Source of the DNA: JACKHA01 sp041401985
GTDB taxonomy: Bacteria; Planctomycetota; Phycisphaerae; Phycisphaerales; UBA1924
Direction of reading: 5' to 3'
DNA: 29,029 bases
Assembly: GCA_041401985.1 (NCBI GenBank)
Contig: JAWKTE010000029.1
Location: 1-29,029 of the forward strand
Made by a program: the position numbers and the translations under genes. The notes under the pieces are model-generated. The model saw only the letters and a list, made by a program, of their open reading frames with translations. It had not been told where the DNA came from and made no database searches. This document shows positions 1 through 7,449 of this stretch, piece by piece; within the stretch, counting starts at the first letter, position 1, and every line of letters starts with the position of its first letter.

Positions 1-2
1 AG

Positions 3-641
3 GACGGCCTGGGCAACCTGCCTTCCAACGAACTCCTCGAACGCCTCGGCGGCGGCACGCACGTTCTGCCGACCATCGTCTCCTACGCGCAAGGCGTGCT
101 CGAACAGACCGACCGACCCCTCGACCTGGCCATCCGGGGCGACGGCTTCTTCGCCGTCCGAGACGCCGCCGCCGCCAGCCGCGACGGCGGCGACGGCCTC
201 CGCCTCACACGCGACGGACGCATGACCCGATCGTCCGACGGCCTGCTCGTCACCGCCGCCGATGGCCTGCCCGTGCTCAGCGCCGACGGCCGCCCCATCC
301 CCCTGCCCCCCGGCCCCGAGCCCACCGTCGAGGCCGACGGCACCATCACCCAGGACGGCCTGGCCCTCGGCCGCATCGCCCTGCTCGACGTCGACGACCG
401 CCGCGCCCTGGAAAAGCACGGCGCCGGCCTCTTCGCCCTGGCCCCCGGCGACGAGTCCCGCCTCCGCCCGGCCGCAGGTCGCGTCGAGGCCGGCTACGTC
501 GAGGCCGCCGCCGTCGACGAGATCGCCGCCATGATGGGCGTGACCAGCGCCAGCCGCGCCGCCCAGACCAACATCGCGATGATCGAGTACCACGACCGCA
601 TGATGGAACAGGCGATCCGGACGTTTGGGCGCGTGGCGTAA
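3..641 (+). CDS. flgF: Flagellar basal-body rod protein, FlgF-like (5' end outside window)
   Basis: The product is a structural subunit of the proximal flagellar rod, exported through the flagellar type III apparatus. The reading frame is already open at base 3, so the true start lies upstream. Visible family features are the N-terminal block around YAQGVLEQTDRPLDLAIRG followed by DGFFAV, then an LTRDGR / DGLLVTAADG stretch, an LGRIALLDVDD…LEKHGAGLF segment, and a C-terminal amphipathic helix (VDEIAAMMGVTSASRAAQ…IEYHDRMMEQAIRTFGRVA). FlgF and FlgG share this architecture. The short middle part and the GRIALLDVDD block fit FlgF better, but FlgG is possible. It is the only flagellar gene visible here. 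It is compatible with the chemotaxis operon at the far end of the window, although the two are not adjacent. Codons end mostly in C. Confidence 0.75.
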   Translation, partial: DGLGNLPSNELLERLGGGTHVLPTIVSYAQGVLEQTDRPLDLAIRGDGFFAVRDAAAASRDGGDGLRLTRDGRMTRSSDGLLVTAADGLPVLSADGRPIPLPPGPEPTVEADGTITQDGLALGRIALLDVDDRRALEKHGAGLFALAPGDESRLRPAAGRVEAGYVEAAAVDEIAAMMGVTSASRAAQTNIAMIEYHDRMMEQAIRTFGRVA

Positions 642-711
642 CGACCGCCCGCAGGGTCGCCCGCCGCCGCATCCGCCGGAACAGAAGCCGGAACAGAAGT
701 AGCATCCCCTG

Positions 712-999
712 ATGCCCGATCGCCAAGCCATCATCGATCGCCTCGCGGCCCACGCCCCCGATCTGCGCCGCCGCTACGCCGTCGTCTCCATCGCCCGCGG
801 CGACGCCGACGCGTCCAGCGACGCCGACATTCTGGTCGCCTTCGACCCCGCCGCCACCGTCACCCTCACCACACTCGCCCGCCTCAAGACCGAACTCGAA
901 TCCCTTCTTGGCCGCGGCGTCGACCTGGTCGAGGACCACGCAGCCCTCCGCCCCGCCTTCCGCGCCGCCGTCGAACGGGACCTGCTGCGTGTCGCCTGA
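712..999 (+). CDS. MNT-type nucleotidyltransferase antitoxin remnant (internally shortened)
   Basis: This 95-residue protein resembles the minimal nucleotidyltransferase (MntA) half of MNT/HepT toxin-antitoxin pairs. It keeps SSDADILVAFDP, which carries the DxD metal-binding pair, and a LLGRGVDLV block typical of the family. The usual LFGS(x)ARG motif is damaged: the protein reads RRYAVVSIARGDA, so the glycine of the Gly-Ser nucleotide-binding turn is missing and about six residues before it appear to have been lost in frame. An adenylyltransferase needs that turn, so activity is doubtful. The stop overlaps the GTG start of the HepT-like remnant by 11 bases, which is the usual order and coupling for this pair. 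No strong ribosome site precedes the ATG. Confidence 0.6.
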   Translation: MPDRQAIIDRLAAHAPDLRRRYAVVSIARGDADASSDADILVAFDPAATVTLTTLARLKTELESLLGRGVDLVEDHAALRPAFRAAVERDLLRVA

Positions 1000-1189
1000 A
1001 CTCGTCAGGGAGTGCATCGCCGGCATGCTCGAAGACATCGCGCGTGCCCTGAAGTTCGTTCAGAACGTGGACCGCGCGTCCTTCGCCCGCGACGAACGCT
1101 CCGTCTTTGCAGTCGCCTACGCCTCAGACCTGCCGTCGCTCATCCAGCCGCTCGAGCCACTTCTCGCCGACCTCCGCCCGAAGCCGTAG
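989..1189 (+). pseudogene. HepT-like toxin remnant lacking its catalytic middle
   Basis: Read from GTG at 989, this 66-residue frame begins like a HepT/DUF86 ribonuclease helix (MLEDIARALKFVQNVDRASF, then ARDERSVFAV). It then jumps straight to what looks like the C-terminal helix of that family (DLPSLIQPLEPLLADL). The normal protein is about 110-120 residues. The missing central part would hold the RNxLxHxY-type motif needed for RNase activity or for modification by MntA. The deletion keeps the frame open. The start overlaps the upstream nucleotidyltransferase remnant. I read it as a dead toxin, and repurposing of the stump cannot be excluded. Confidence 0.55.
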
Positions 1190-1265
1190 CGCTTTCCGCT
1201 GGCCAGTACCCGAGCACGCCCCACCGCCGGGAGTTGCACGCCGCAGCGAGTGCGGCGATCTTCAC
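1140..1265 (-). pseudogene. Stump of a fourth tandem PEP-CTERM-like paralogue
   Basis: Reading minus from GTG at 1265, the frame starts VKIAALAAAC, which matches the MKIAA signal-peptide start of the two upstream genes. It overlaps the TGA of the gene before it as GTGA, the same coupling used between the other members (ATGA). A GGAGG ribosome site sits at the same distance. After the first dozen residues similarity vanishes and the frame ends after about 41 residues. It looks like the leftover first bases of a fourth array member whose body was deleted. Confidence 0.55.
1239..1257 (-). terminator. Hairpin downstream of the PEP-CTERM-like array
   Basis: A perfect 7-bp stem (CGCCGCA / TGCGGCG) with a 5-base loop lies five bases beyond the stop of the last intact array gene. 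There is no T-run after it on either strand, so intrinsic termination is uncertain. It also lies inside the stump of the fourth paralogue. Confidence 0.25.
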
Positions 1266-1378
1266 CCGCGCCTCCGCCGCCGCGCACCGCCCAACACCGA
1301 CACCGCCACCAACACCCCCGCCCCTCCCGGCCCCGGCACCGCGCCCGCAGTGATCGGCGCTCCCGCCTCCGACTCGTA
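1255..1378 (-). repeat. Junction repeat copy 3 (sorting tail + RBS + next start)
   Basis: About 125 bases covering the C-terminal VPGPGGAG…RRRR codons, the GGAGG ribosome site and the first codons of the following gene occur three times in the array, at 1255-1378, 1851-1975 and 2459-2580. This copy is the most decayed at its start-codon end, where it reads GTG. Confidence 0.6.
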
Positions 1379-1861
1379 GCCGAAGTCGTGCAGCACGATC
1401 TGCCACGGATCCGCGCTCACCCGAACCCACCCGAAGTGCTCGCCGTCCGCGCTCGGGAATCGGAGTGCGAGCATCCGCGGCCCCGTGCTGATCCAGTGGC
1501 CTGTGTGGGGACCGAACTCCGGGTAGAAGCCCAGCGTCGCAACCCGCTGCCACGGGCCGCTCGCGTCGATCGGCGTCCCCGGTTCCAACGCCGCGGCATA
1601 GGGCAACTGGTTGATTCCGAGCCCCGGATCGATCCGCACGCCGCCGCCATCAGGCCCGTACGCGATGTTCCGCCCGTCGTTCGACGGCGCAAACGCGAGC
1701 AGTTCCAGATCGACGCGGGCGTCGGAGTTGAGGTCGAACCCTGTCGGCGTGAGGCTCCAGTTGAGCGTCACGTCCGGCGGGTCGACGTACACGATCGCGG
1801 CGCACGCCACGTTCGCCACGCCGCACGCGACGACAGCCCATGAAAACGCCGCGATCTTCAT
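1262..1861 (-). CDS. Exported PEP-CTERM-like protein, array member 3
   Basis: This 199-residue protein has a signal peptide (MKIAAFSWAVVACGVANVACA), then IVYVDPPDV, a beta-rich body, and a C-terminal sorting tail. The tail consists of a VPGPGGAG motif, a short hydrophobic stretch (VLVAVSVLGGA) and RRRRR. That layout is the exosortase/PEP-CTERM type and implies export and processing at the cell surface. No enzymatic motif is visible. It is the last intact member of a three-gene minus-strand operon: its ATG overlaps the TGA of the preceding gene (ATGA at 1858-1861), with GGAGG nine to thirteen bases upstream. Shared words with the neighbours (IVY(V/T)D.PD, FGWVRV/YGWIRV, F.YESE.G.PI.AGAVPGPGGAG) show they arose by duplication. 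Confidence 0.75.
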   Translation of the reverse strand: MKIAAFSWAVVACGVANVACAAIVYVDPPDVTLNWSLTPTGFDLNSDARVDLELLAFAPSNDGRNIAYGPDGGGVRIDPGLGINQLPYAAALEPGTPIDASGPWQRVATLGFYPEFGPHTGHWISTGPRMLALRFPSADGEHFGWVRVSADPWQIVLHDFGYESEAGAPITAGAVPGPGGAGVLVAVSVLGGARRRRRG

Positions 1862-1975
1862 CGCCACCTCCGCCGCCGCGCGCCACCCAACACCGACACC
1901 GCCATCACCACCCCCGCCCCTCCCGGCCCCGGCACCGCGCCCGCCGCGATCGGCACGCCCGGCTCGGACTCGTAG
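1851..1975 (-). repeat. Junction repeat copy 2
   Basis: This is the second copy of the gene-junction repeat. It contains the tail codons of member 2, a GGAGG site and the ATGAAGATCGCGG start of member 3. It is close to identical to copy 3 over most of its length. Confidence 0.6.
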
Positions 1976-2469
1976 GCGAATCCGCGCACGACCAACAGAT
2001 CCGAGATCGTTGTCTCGCTCAGATCGACCCGGATCCAGCCGTAGTGAGCGGCAGACCCGATCTTGAACTCGACTCCCAGGTGCGCCGCGCCGAACTCGAG
2101 CCACTTCCCGAAGGCTCCCCCAAAGTCCTGTACTCGCAGAAGGCTTGCTCGCTGTTGATACTCGGCCGAGGGCCCGATCAGCGCACCTGCGTCGGGTCGC
2201 TCCGCCCAGTATGTCGGTGTTGAGCCCGGCCAAGTGAGCAGCGGGTCGATCAGCGTCCTGCTGCCCGGCTCCAGCGCATCGCACCACGCCCACGGCCCGA
2301 GCCCCGTGTCGAACGAGAGAACGTGGACCTCCGGTGAGCCGTCCCGATCGAAGTCAATCGCTGCCACGCCCGTCCAACCGATCGTGATGTCCGGGATGTC
2401 GGTGTACACGATCGCCGCGTGCCCCACCGAAGCGACCCAGCACGCCACGACCACCGCCGCGATCTTCAT
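1858..2469 (-). CDS. Exported PEP-CTERM-like protein, array member 2
   Basis: This 203-residue paralogue of both neighbours has the signal peptide MKIAAVVVACWVASVGHA, then IVYTDIPDITIGW, a body with FDRDGSPEV, YGWIRVDLSE and FAYESEPG, and the VPGPGGAG / hydrophobic / RRRRWR sorting tail. Its start overlaps the stop of member 1 as ATGA (2466-2469) and its stop overlaps the start of member 3. A GGAGG site lies just upstream of the ATG inside the tail codons of member 1. The start is fixed by that overlap and by the signal peptide; longer upstream readings of the frame run through unrelated sequence. The substrate or partner is unknown. Surface location is inferred from the tail. Confidence 0.75.
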   Translation of the reverse strand: MKIAAVVVACWVASVGHAAIVYTDIPDITIGWTGVAAIDFDRDGSPEVHVLSFDTGLGPWAWCDALEPGSRTLIDPLLTWPGSTPTYWAERPDAGALIGPSAEYQQRASLLRVQDFGGAFGKWLEFGAAHLGVEFKIGSAAHYGWIRVDLSETTISDLLVVRGFAYESEPGVPIAAGAVPGPGGAGVVMAVSVLGGARRRRWR

Positions 2470-2580
2470 CGCCGCCTCCGCCGCCGCCCACCGCCACACA
2501 CCGCCAACGCCAACACCACCCCCGCCCCCCCCGGCCCCGGCACCGCCCCAGCGACAATCGGCGCCTCCGGCTCCGTCTCC
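2459..2580 (-). repeat. Junction repeat copy 1
   Basis: This is the first copy of the gene-junction repeat, with the tail codons of member 1, a GGAGG site and the start of member 2. It is slightly more diverged than the other two in the codons before VPGPGGAG. Confidence 0.55.
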
Positions 2581-3107
2581 CATGCCATGTCGAAAAGCGT
2601 GAGGCTGGAGAGTCCGGTGAACCCGATCCGCAGCCACGCGTGGTGCCACGTGCCGGCCTCGCGCCGGAACCGGACGCCCGCGTACCCCTCGGACCCGAGC
2701 GGCAGCCCCCAGTAACCGAAAGTCGGGGTGAAGTTGCCGATGGAAAACGTGATGCCGCCATCGAGCCAGGGCTCGGCGGCGCCGATCGCGTAGCCGGCGT
2801 CGCGCCTCAGAACCCAGTCGTACGCGCCGGGACCAAAGGGCGGGGGCGGCGTGTCGGTGGCCGCGACTCGGGCCGTGGCCGGGTCCACGGCGGTCAGCGA
2901 GCAGATCGTCTCGATGCCGGTGAAGAACCCGGCGAAGCGCACGTCGGCCGGCCCGTCCATGTCGACGTTGATCAGGTGGTCCCCGGCCCAGGGCGGCGGA
3001 AGCACGACATCCGGGATATCCGTGTACACAATCCCCGCTCCGGCCGAGCCCGCGGCCAGCCCAACAACCGCGCACGCCACCAGCCCGAGTCGCGTTGTTC
3101 CACCCAT
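2466..3107 (-). CDS. Exported PEP-CTERM-like protein, array member 1
   Basis: This is the first gene of the three-gene array, 213 residues from the chosen start. The signal peptide (MGGTTRLGLVACAVVGLAAGSAGA) is followed by IVYTDIPDVVLPPP, a beta-rich body (FTGIETICSL, WLRIGFTGLSSLTLF) and the tail VPGPGGAG, VVLALAVCGGG, RRRRRR. A frame extension to 3188 would put 27 charged residues before the signal peptide, so 3107 is preferred. There is no good Shine-Dalgarno before it. A CATACT hexamer ends seven bases upstream, which could mean a leaderless transcript. It shares IVYTDIPD and the tail with the two genes behind it, but its body is the most diverged of the three. Confidence 0.7.
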   Translation of the reverse strand: MGGTTRLGLVACAVVGLAAGSAGAGIVYTDIPDVVLPPPWAGDHLINVDMDGPADVRFAGFFTGIETICSLTAVDPATARVAATDTPPPPFGPGAYDWVLRRDAGYAIGAAEPWLDGGITFSIGNFTPTFGYWGLPLGSEGYAGVRFRREAGTWHHAWLRIGFTGLSSLTLFDMAWETEPEAPIVAGAVPGPGGAGVVLALAVCGGGRRRRRR

Positions 3108-3197
3108 GCCCGTCAGTATGCCCGATGTTCGGCCCGCGGCCACCAAGAATCGCGCGAAGAAACGACGCAAAAGAGTCCCCTCCGACACTTCATCCTC

Positions 3198-3413
3198 TCA
3201 AGCCGCCTCCGCCTCCACATACGCCGCAACCGCCGCCGGCGGCGGAACCGGCAGGCCGTCCTCGCGCAGCCCCTCAAGGTGGAACCGCACGGCGTCCTGG
3301 ATGTTCGCCCGCGCCTCCTCGGGCGTCGCACCGGTCGCCACGCACCCCGGCAGGTCCGGCACATACGCCGAGTAGTTCGCCCCTGCGTGCTCGATCACAA
3401 TCGCGTACCGCAT
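3198..3413 (-). CDS. Orphan HicB-like antitoxin-family protein
   Basis: The product is a 71-residue HicB-family protein: MRYAIVIEHAGANYSAYVPDLPGC, VATGATPEEA, then an amphipathic helix (IQDAVRFHLEGLREDGLPVPPP). This is the partial RNase-H-like HicB fold that normally neutralises the HicA mRNA interferase. A GGGAG site eight bases before ATG 3413 decides this start over the longer frame to 3488. No HicA-like small basic gene is present on either side, so it stands alone. It also lacks the C-terminal DNA-binding extension of autoregulating HicB proteins. Solitary HicB genes are common, and their role is unclear. Confidence 0.75.
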   Translation of the reverse strand: MRYAIVIEHAGANYSAYVPDLPGCVATGATPEEARANIQDAVRFHLEGLREDGLPVPPPAAVAAYVEAEAA

Positions 3414-3487
3414 TCGAGCACTCCCTTCGAGCGGCGAACCGGCGACCCCCGCGCCCCTCCACTCTACCATCCCGCGGAGACTCACCA

Positions 3488-4930
3488 ATGAACACCCCCC
3501 AATCCCTCTGCCTCATCAACAACCACTTCGTCCCCGCCGACTCCGGCAACACCTTCCCCGTCACCGACCCAGCCACCGACAAGCCCATCGCCAGCGTCCC
3601 GGACTGCGGCTCCGCAGAGACCTGGCGCGCCATCGAGGCCGCCGCCGCCGCACTGCCCGACTGGCGCACCCGCCCCGCCCCGGCCCGCGCCAAGGTCCTC
3701 CGCACCATGGGCGACCTCATGCTCCGCGACCAGGACCGCCTGGCCGCCATCATGACCGCCGAGCAGGGCAAGCCCCTCGCCGAGGCCCGCGGCGAGATCG
3801 CCTACGCCGCCTCGTTCCTTTCCTTCTCCGCGGGCGAGGCCGAGCGCGTCTACGGCCAGACTGTCCCCGCCTCGGCGTCTGACAAGCGCATCCTCGTGCT
3901 CAAGCAGCCCGTCGGCGTCGCCGCCGCCATCACGCCCTGGAACTTCCCCAGCGCGATGATCACCCGCAAACTCGGCCCGGCGCTCGCCGCCGGCTGCACC
4001 ATCGTCATCAAGCCCGCCGAGGCCACGCCCCTCTCGGCCTTCGCCATCGGCGAGATCGCCATCGAGGCCGGCGTCCCCGCCGGCGTGGTCAACATCATCA
4101 CCGGCGACGCGGCCACCATCGGGCGCGAGATCTTCCGACACGACGCCGTCCGCAAGGTCTCCTTCACCGGCTCGACCGAGGTCGGCAAGATCCTGATGGA
4201 CCAGGCCGCGAGCCGCATCGTCAAACTCTCGCTCGAACTCGGCGGGCACGCCCCGTTCATCGTCTTCGACGACGCCGACCTCGACAAGGCCGTCGCCGGC
4301 CTCATGGCCAACAAGTTCCGCAACGCCGGCCAGACCTGCATCTGCTCGAACCGCGTGTTCGTCCACGAGCGCGTCTTCGCCGAGTTCGCCCAGCGCCTCC
4401 GCGCCCAGGTCGCGGCCCTCAAGGTCGGCCCCGGCACGCGCGACGGCGTCCAGATCGGCCCGCTCATCGACGACGCCGCGGTCGAAAAGGTCGCGTCCCA
4501 CGTCGCCAACGCCAAGTCCAAGGGCGCGAAGGTCACCGTCGGCGGCGACCTGGTCAAAGTCGCCGACCACGCCAACCGCTTCTTCGCCCCGACCCTCATC
4601 GAGGACGCCAACCTCGAGATGAAGTGCTTCACCGAGGAGACCTTCGGCCCGGTCGTCCCCATGATGAAGTTCTCGACCGAGCGCGAGGCCATCGACCTGG
4701 CCAACGACACACCCTTCGGCCTGGCCGCGTACTTCTACACGCGCGACGCCAGCCGCCTCATCCGCGTCGCCGAGGCCCTGGACTACGGCGTCGTCGGCGC
4801 CAACGACGCCGCCCCCTCCACCGCCCAGGCCCCCTTCGGCGGCATGAAAGAGTCCGGCCTGGGCCGCGAAGGCGGCCACTGGGGCGTCGAGGAGTACCTC
4901 GAGACGAAGTACGTGAGTTGGGGGGTGTGA
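3488..4930 (+). CDS. gabD: NAD(P)-dependent succinate-semialdehyde dehydrogenase
   Basis: This 480-residue aldehyde dehydrogenase superfamily enzyme oxidises succinate semialdehyde to succinate in the 4-aminobutyrate route. It follows GabD along its whole length (the E. coli protein is of nearly the same size): ITPWNFPSAMITRKLGPALA with Asn152, VIKPAE with cofactor-contact Lys175, FTGSTEVGK, general base Glu250 in SLELGGHAPF, and nucleophile Cys284 in NAGQTCICSNR. The C-terminus has APFGG.K.SGLGREG. The ATG at 3488 has GGAGA eight bases upstream, and the N-terminus aligns with the family without extension. No GABA transaminase gene lies nearby, so the physiological substrate source is not shown. 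Other semialdehydes are possible, but the match is close. Confidence 0.9.
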   Translation: MNTPQSLCLINNHFVPADSGNTFPVTDPATDKPIASVPDCGSAETWRAIEAAAAALPDWRTRPAPARAKVLRTMGDLMLRDQDRLAAIMTAEQGKPLAEARGEIAYAASFLSFSAGEAERVYGQTVPASASDKRILVLKQPVGVAAAITPWNFPSAMITRKLGPALAAGCTIVIKPAEATPLSAFAIGEIAIEAGVPAGVVNIITGDAATIGREIFRHDAVRKVSFTGSTEVGKILMDQAASRIVKLSLELGGHAPFIVFDDADLDKAVAGLMANKFRNAGQTCICSNRVFVHERVFAEFAQRLRAQVAALKVGPGTRDGVQIGPLIDDAAVEKVASHVANAKSKGAKVTVGGDLVKVADHANRFFAPTLIEDANLEMKCFTEETFGPVVPMMKFSTEREAIDLANDTPFGLAAYFYTRDASRLIRVAEALDYGVVGANDAAPSTAQAPFGGMKESGLGREGGHWGVEEYLETKYVSWGV

Positions 4931-4942
4931 GCGGTCCGCGTA

Positions 4943-4957
4943 GGCGCACCGTGCGCC
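4943..4957 (+). terminator. Hairpin after gabD
   Basis: GGCGCAC and GTGCGCC form a perfect inverted repeat around one base, 12 bases after the gabD stop. There is no T-run, so it is only terminator-like. Confidence 0.3.
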
Positions 4958-5005
4958 GCGCATGTCGAAACCACCCGGCCATCGCACACACTCCGCGAAA
5001 CCCGC

Positions 5006-5033
5006 TGGACCGAACCGCGGCTTGTGGTACGCT
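5006..5033 (+). promoter_or_regulatory. Candidate extended -10 promoter for the secreted propeller gene
   Basis: TGGTACGCT gives a TG-extended -10 (TACGCT, 5028-5033), and TGGACC 16 bases upstream is a weak -35. It lies 31 bases before the start codon at 5065. The same TACGCT hexamer occurs in the candidate promoter before rpmI. Assigned by eye only. Confidence 0.35.
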
Positions 5034-5064
5034 GTCCTGCCGTGGGCTGCAGGAGGGCGATGCC

Positions 5065-7449
5065 ATGGGCCGGACCGTTCCCGCGACCGCCCGCGAGCGT
5101 CGGCTCGCGATGTCACACCTGCTCGCCCTGACCGCGGTGCTCATCATCGGCTCCGCGCCGGGCTCCCAGGCACACGCCCAGTGCCACCAGTCCATCTGGA
5201 TCCGCGACGCCGTCTCGCACCACTGGGGCTACTCGACCCAGGGCATCTACGCCGACGCCGAGCAGCGCACGCTGCTCGTCCACACCGACATCTGGGGCTG
5301 GGACGGCGTCTCGTGGGAGTCCCTGCCGCCAGCCCAGCCGCCGGACTCGCCCCCGGGTCTGCTCGTCTCCGATCGCGCCGGCGGGCAACTGCTGTCCATC
5401 GACTGGCACGCGGGCCAGCAAGTCCGCACCCGGGGCTGGGACGGCCAGACCTGGTCCAACCTCTCACAGACCGGGCCGGCCTATCGCACCGGCTTCGCAC
5501 TGGCCTTCGACGCCACGCGCGGGCGCCCCGTGCTCGTCGGTGGCGGCGACGGCGGCGGGTCCCAGGGCCAGTTCTACGGTGACATGTGGGAGTGGGTCGG
5601 CGACGCCTGGACGCTCGTCCCCGGCGCCGACCTGCCCGGGCGCACCGGCCACCGCCTCGTCTGCGACGAGGCCCGCGGCCGCCTCGTGCTCTACGCCGGG
5701 CAGACCGCCTCGTCCGGCAACGCACAAACCACCGAGACCTGGGAGTTCGACGGCTCGGCCTGGTCGCTCATCCGCGATGGCGACGCGCTCGGCGACGCCA
5801 CCCTCGTCTACCACGCCGGGCTGCAGCGCGTGCTGGCCGTCGCCACCGACCCCGCCCCCCGCATGTGGGAGTGGACGGGCGCAGCCTGGTCGGCCCTGCC
5901 CAGCCCGCCGATCAAGCCGCGCGAGCGCGGCTTCATCGTGTACGACCGCGCCCGCGATCGACTCGTCATCACCGGCGGCCGACTCGAAGGCCCGACGCCA
6001 TCCGTCAACGGCCCCATCGCGTCCGACACCTGGGAGTGGGACGGCCAAACGTGGGTCCAGGTCTACGACAACTCCGACCCCGCGCGCATGCAGCACGCCA
6101 TGGCCTTCGACCCCGCCACCGGGCGCATGATCGCCTTCGGCGGCCAAGAGGAGTTCCAGGCCCCCGCCCTGGGAACCACGCTCGCGTTCGAGAACGGACG
6201 CTGGCACGACCTGGGCGTGCCCGGCCCGCCCGCCCGCCTCGCCCACGCCATGGTCCTCGACACCGCCCGCGGGCAGGTCGTCCTCCACGGCGGCCAGGAC
6301 GACGACGAGAACGACCTGCTCGACACCTGGACCTGGAACGGCTCCGCCTGGTCGCTCGCATCCACCACGGGCCCCGCGGTCCGCGGCCCCTTCATGGCCA
6401 ACGACCCCATCGGCCAGCGCGTCCTGGCGGTCCCCGGCAACGGCGAACTCTGGTCGTGGAACGGAACCGCCTGGACACGCCTCGGCACGGATGCCCCGGT
6501 CCTCGACGCCCACTGCGTCGCCTTCGACGCCGCACGCAACCGCCTCGTCGTCGCCAGCCTGTCTTGGGAGGTGTACGAGTGGGACGGCCAGTCGTGGACG
6601 ACGATCCAGCCGCCGTACAGCAGGACGATCGGCCTCGCCACCATGGTCTTCGATCCTCGCATCAACCGGTGCGTCCGCTACGGCGGATTCGACGGCGGCG
6701 ACGCGTTCGTCATCATCAACAACGCAACGTGGGAGTGGGACGGCACGCAGTGGCGCGCATGGGGCGGCCCTTCTCTCGGCAACGGGCGGTACCAGCACGC
6801 CATGGCCTGGGACCCGCAGCGCCAGCGCGCCGTCGTGTTCGGCGGCAGCGGATACTCGCAGGCCTACGCCGACACCTGGTCCACCGCCATCGCCGGCGAT
6901 ATGCTGCCGCAGATCATGACGTCAACCGGTGGCGGAACCTGGCCCGCCGGCGGCGTCGCCGGATTCCAGGTCGCGACGTACGGCTCGTGGTTCTACTACC
7001 TCTACGGCGGCCCCGAATCCCACCAGTGGACCCTCAACGGCCAACCCCTCACCGACGGCCCCTCGCCCATCGGCACGATCACCGGCGCCACGACGACCCT
7101 ATTGCGCATCACCAACCTGAAACTCGCCGCCGCCGGCACATACCAGTGCCTTGTCTCCAACGAGTGCGGCGCCGTCGCCACACCCGGCGCGACCATCGCC
7201 GTCACCTGCCCCGTCGACCTCACCGCCGGCGCCATCCCCAACCAGCCCGGCTACGGCACGCCCAACGGCGTCGTCAGCAACGACGACTTCTTCTTCTACC
7301 TCAGCCTCTACGTCGCCAACGACCCCCGGGCCGATTTCACAACGACCGGCGCCGTCGCGCCCGGCATGCCCGGCTACCGCCAGCCCGACGGCATGATCAC
7401 CCCCGACGACTTCATCGTCTACATCGCCCTGTTCCAGGGCCTCTGCTGA
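5065..7449 (+). CDS. Secreted kelch-like propeller protein with Ig-like domain and dockerin-like tail
   Basis: This 794-residue exported protein starts with a signal peptide (MSHLLALTAVLIIGSAPGSQAHA within the first 40 residues). The ATG at 5065 has AGGAGGG eight bases upstream. The body holds many repeats built on a W-x-W-D/N-G-x-x-W strand (TWEWDGQTWVQV, TWTWNGSAWSLA) and a H-A-M-x-x-D…V-x-x-G-G blade motif, typical of kelch/galactose-oxidase propellers. Residues about 620-713 form an Ig-like domain (QWTLNGQPL … AGTYQCLVSNECG) with the Tyr-x-Cys motif. The last 80 residues carry two dockerin-like units (DLTAGAIPNQPGYG, then DDFFFYL; and DDFIVYI). It probably acts outside the cytoplasm as a binding or adhesion protein; no ligand can be named. 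Confidence 0.75.
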   Translation: MGRTVPATARERRLAMSHLLALTAVLIIGSAPGSQAHAQCHQSIWIRDAVSHHWGYSTQGIYADAEQRTLLVHTDIWGWDGVSWESLPPAQPPDSPPGLLVSDRAGGQLLSIDWHAGQQVRTRGWDGQTWSNLSQTGPAYRTGFALAFDATRGRPVLVGGGDGGGSQGQFYGDMWEWVGDAWTLVPGADLPGRTGHRLVCDEARGRLVLYAGQTASSGNAQTTETWEFDGSAWSLIRDGDALGDATLVYHAGLQRVLAVATDPAPRMWEWTGAAWSALPSPPIKPRERGFIVYDRARDRLVITGGRLEGPTPSVNGPIASDTWEWDGQTWVQVYDNSDPARMQHAMAFDPATGRMIAFGGQEEFQAPALGTTLAFENGRWHDLGVPGPPARLAHAMVLDTARGQVVLHGGQDDDENDLLDTWTWNGSAWSLASTTGPAVRGPFMANDPIGQRVLAVPGNGELWSWNGTAWTRLGTDAPVLDAHCVAFDAARNRLVVASLSWEVYEWDGQSWTTIQPPYSRTIGLATMVFDPRINRCVRYGGFDGGDAFVIINNATWEWDGTQWRAWGGPSLGNGRYQHAMAWDPQRQRAVVFGGSGYSQAYADTWSTAIAGDMLPQIMTSTGGGTWPAGGVAGFQVATYGSWFYYLYGGPESHQWTLNGQPLTDGPSPIGTITGATTTLLRITNLKLAAAGTYQCLVSNECGAVATPGATIAVTCPVDLTAGAIPNQPGYGTPNGVVSNDDFFFYLSLYVANDPRADFTTTGAVAPGMPGYRQPDGMITPDDFIVYIALFQGLC

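Noticed and set aside
1255..2580. The regular repeats of the minus-strand array as a CRISPR
   Set aside because: Only three long copies exist, spaced about 600 bases apart, and they code for protein ends and starts.
3108..3197. A HicA toxin partner next to the HicB-like gene
   Set aside because: The spacers on both sides are too short or contain no small basic frame with a HicA-like motif.
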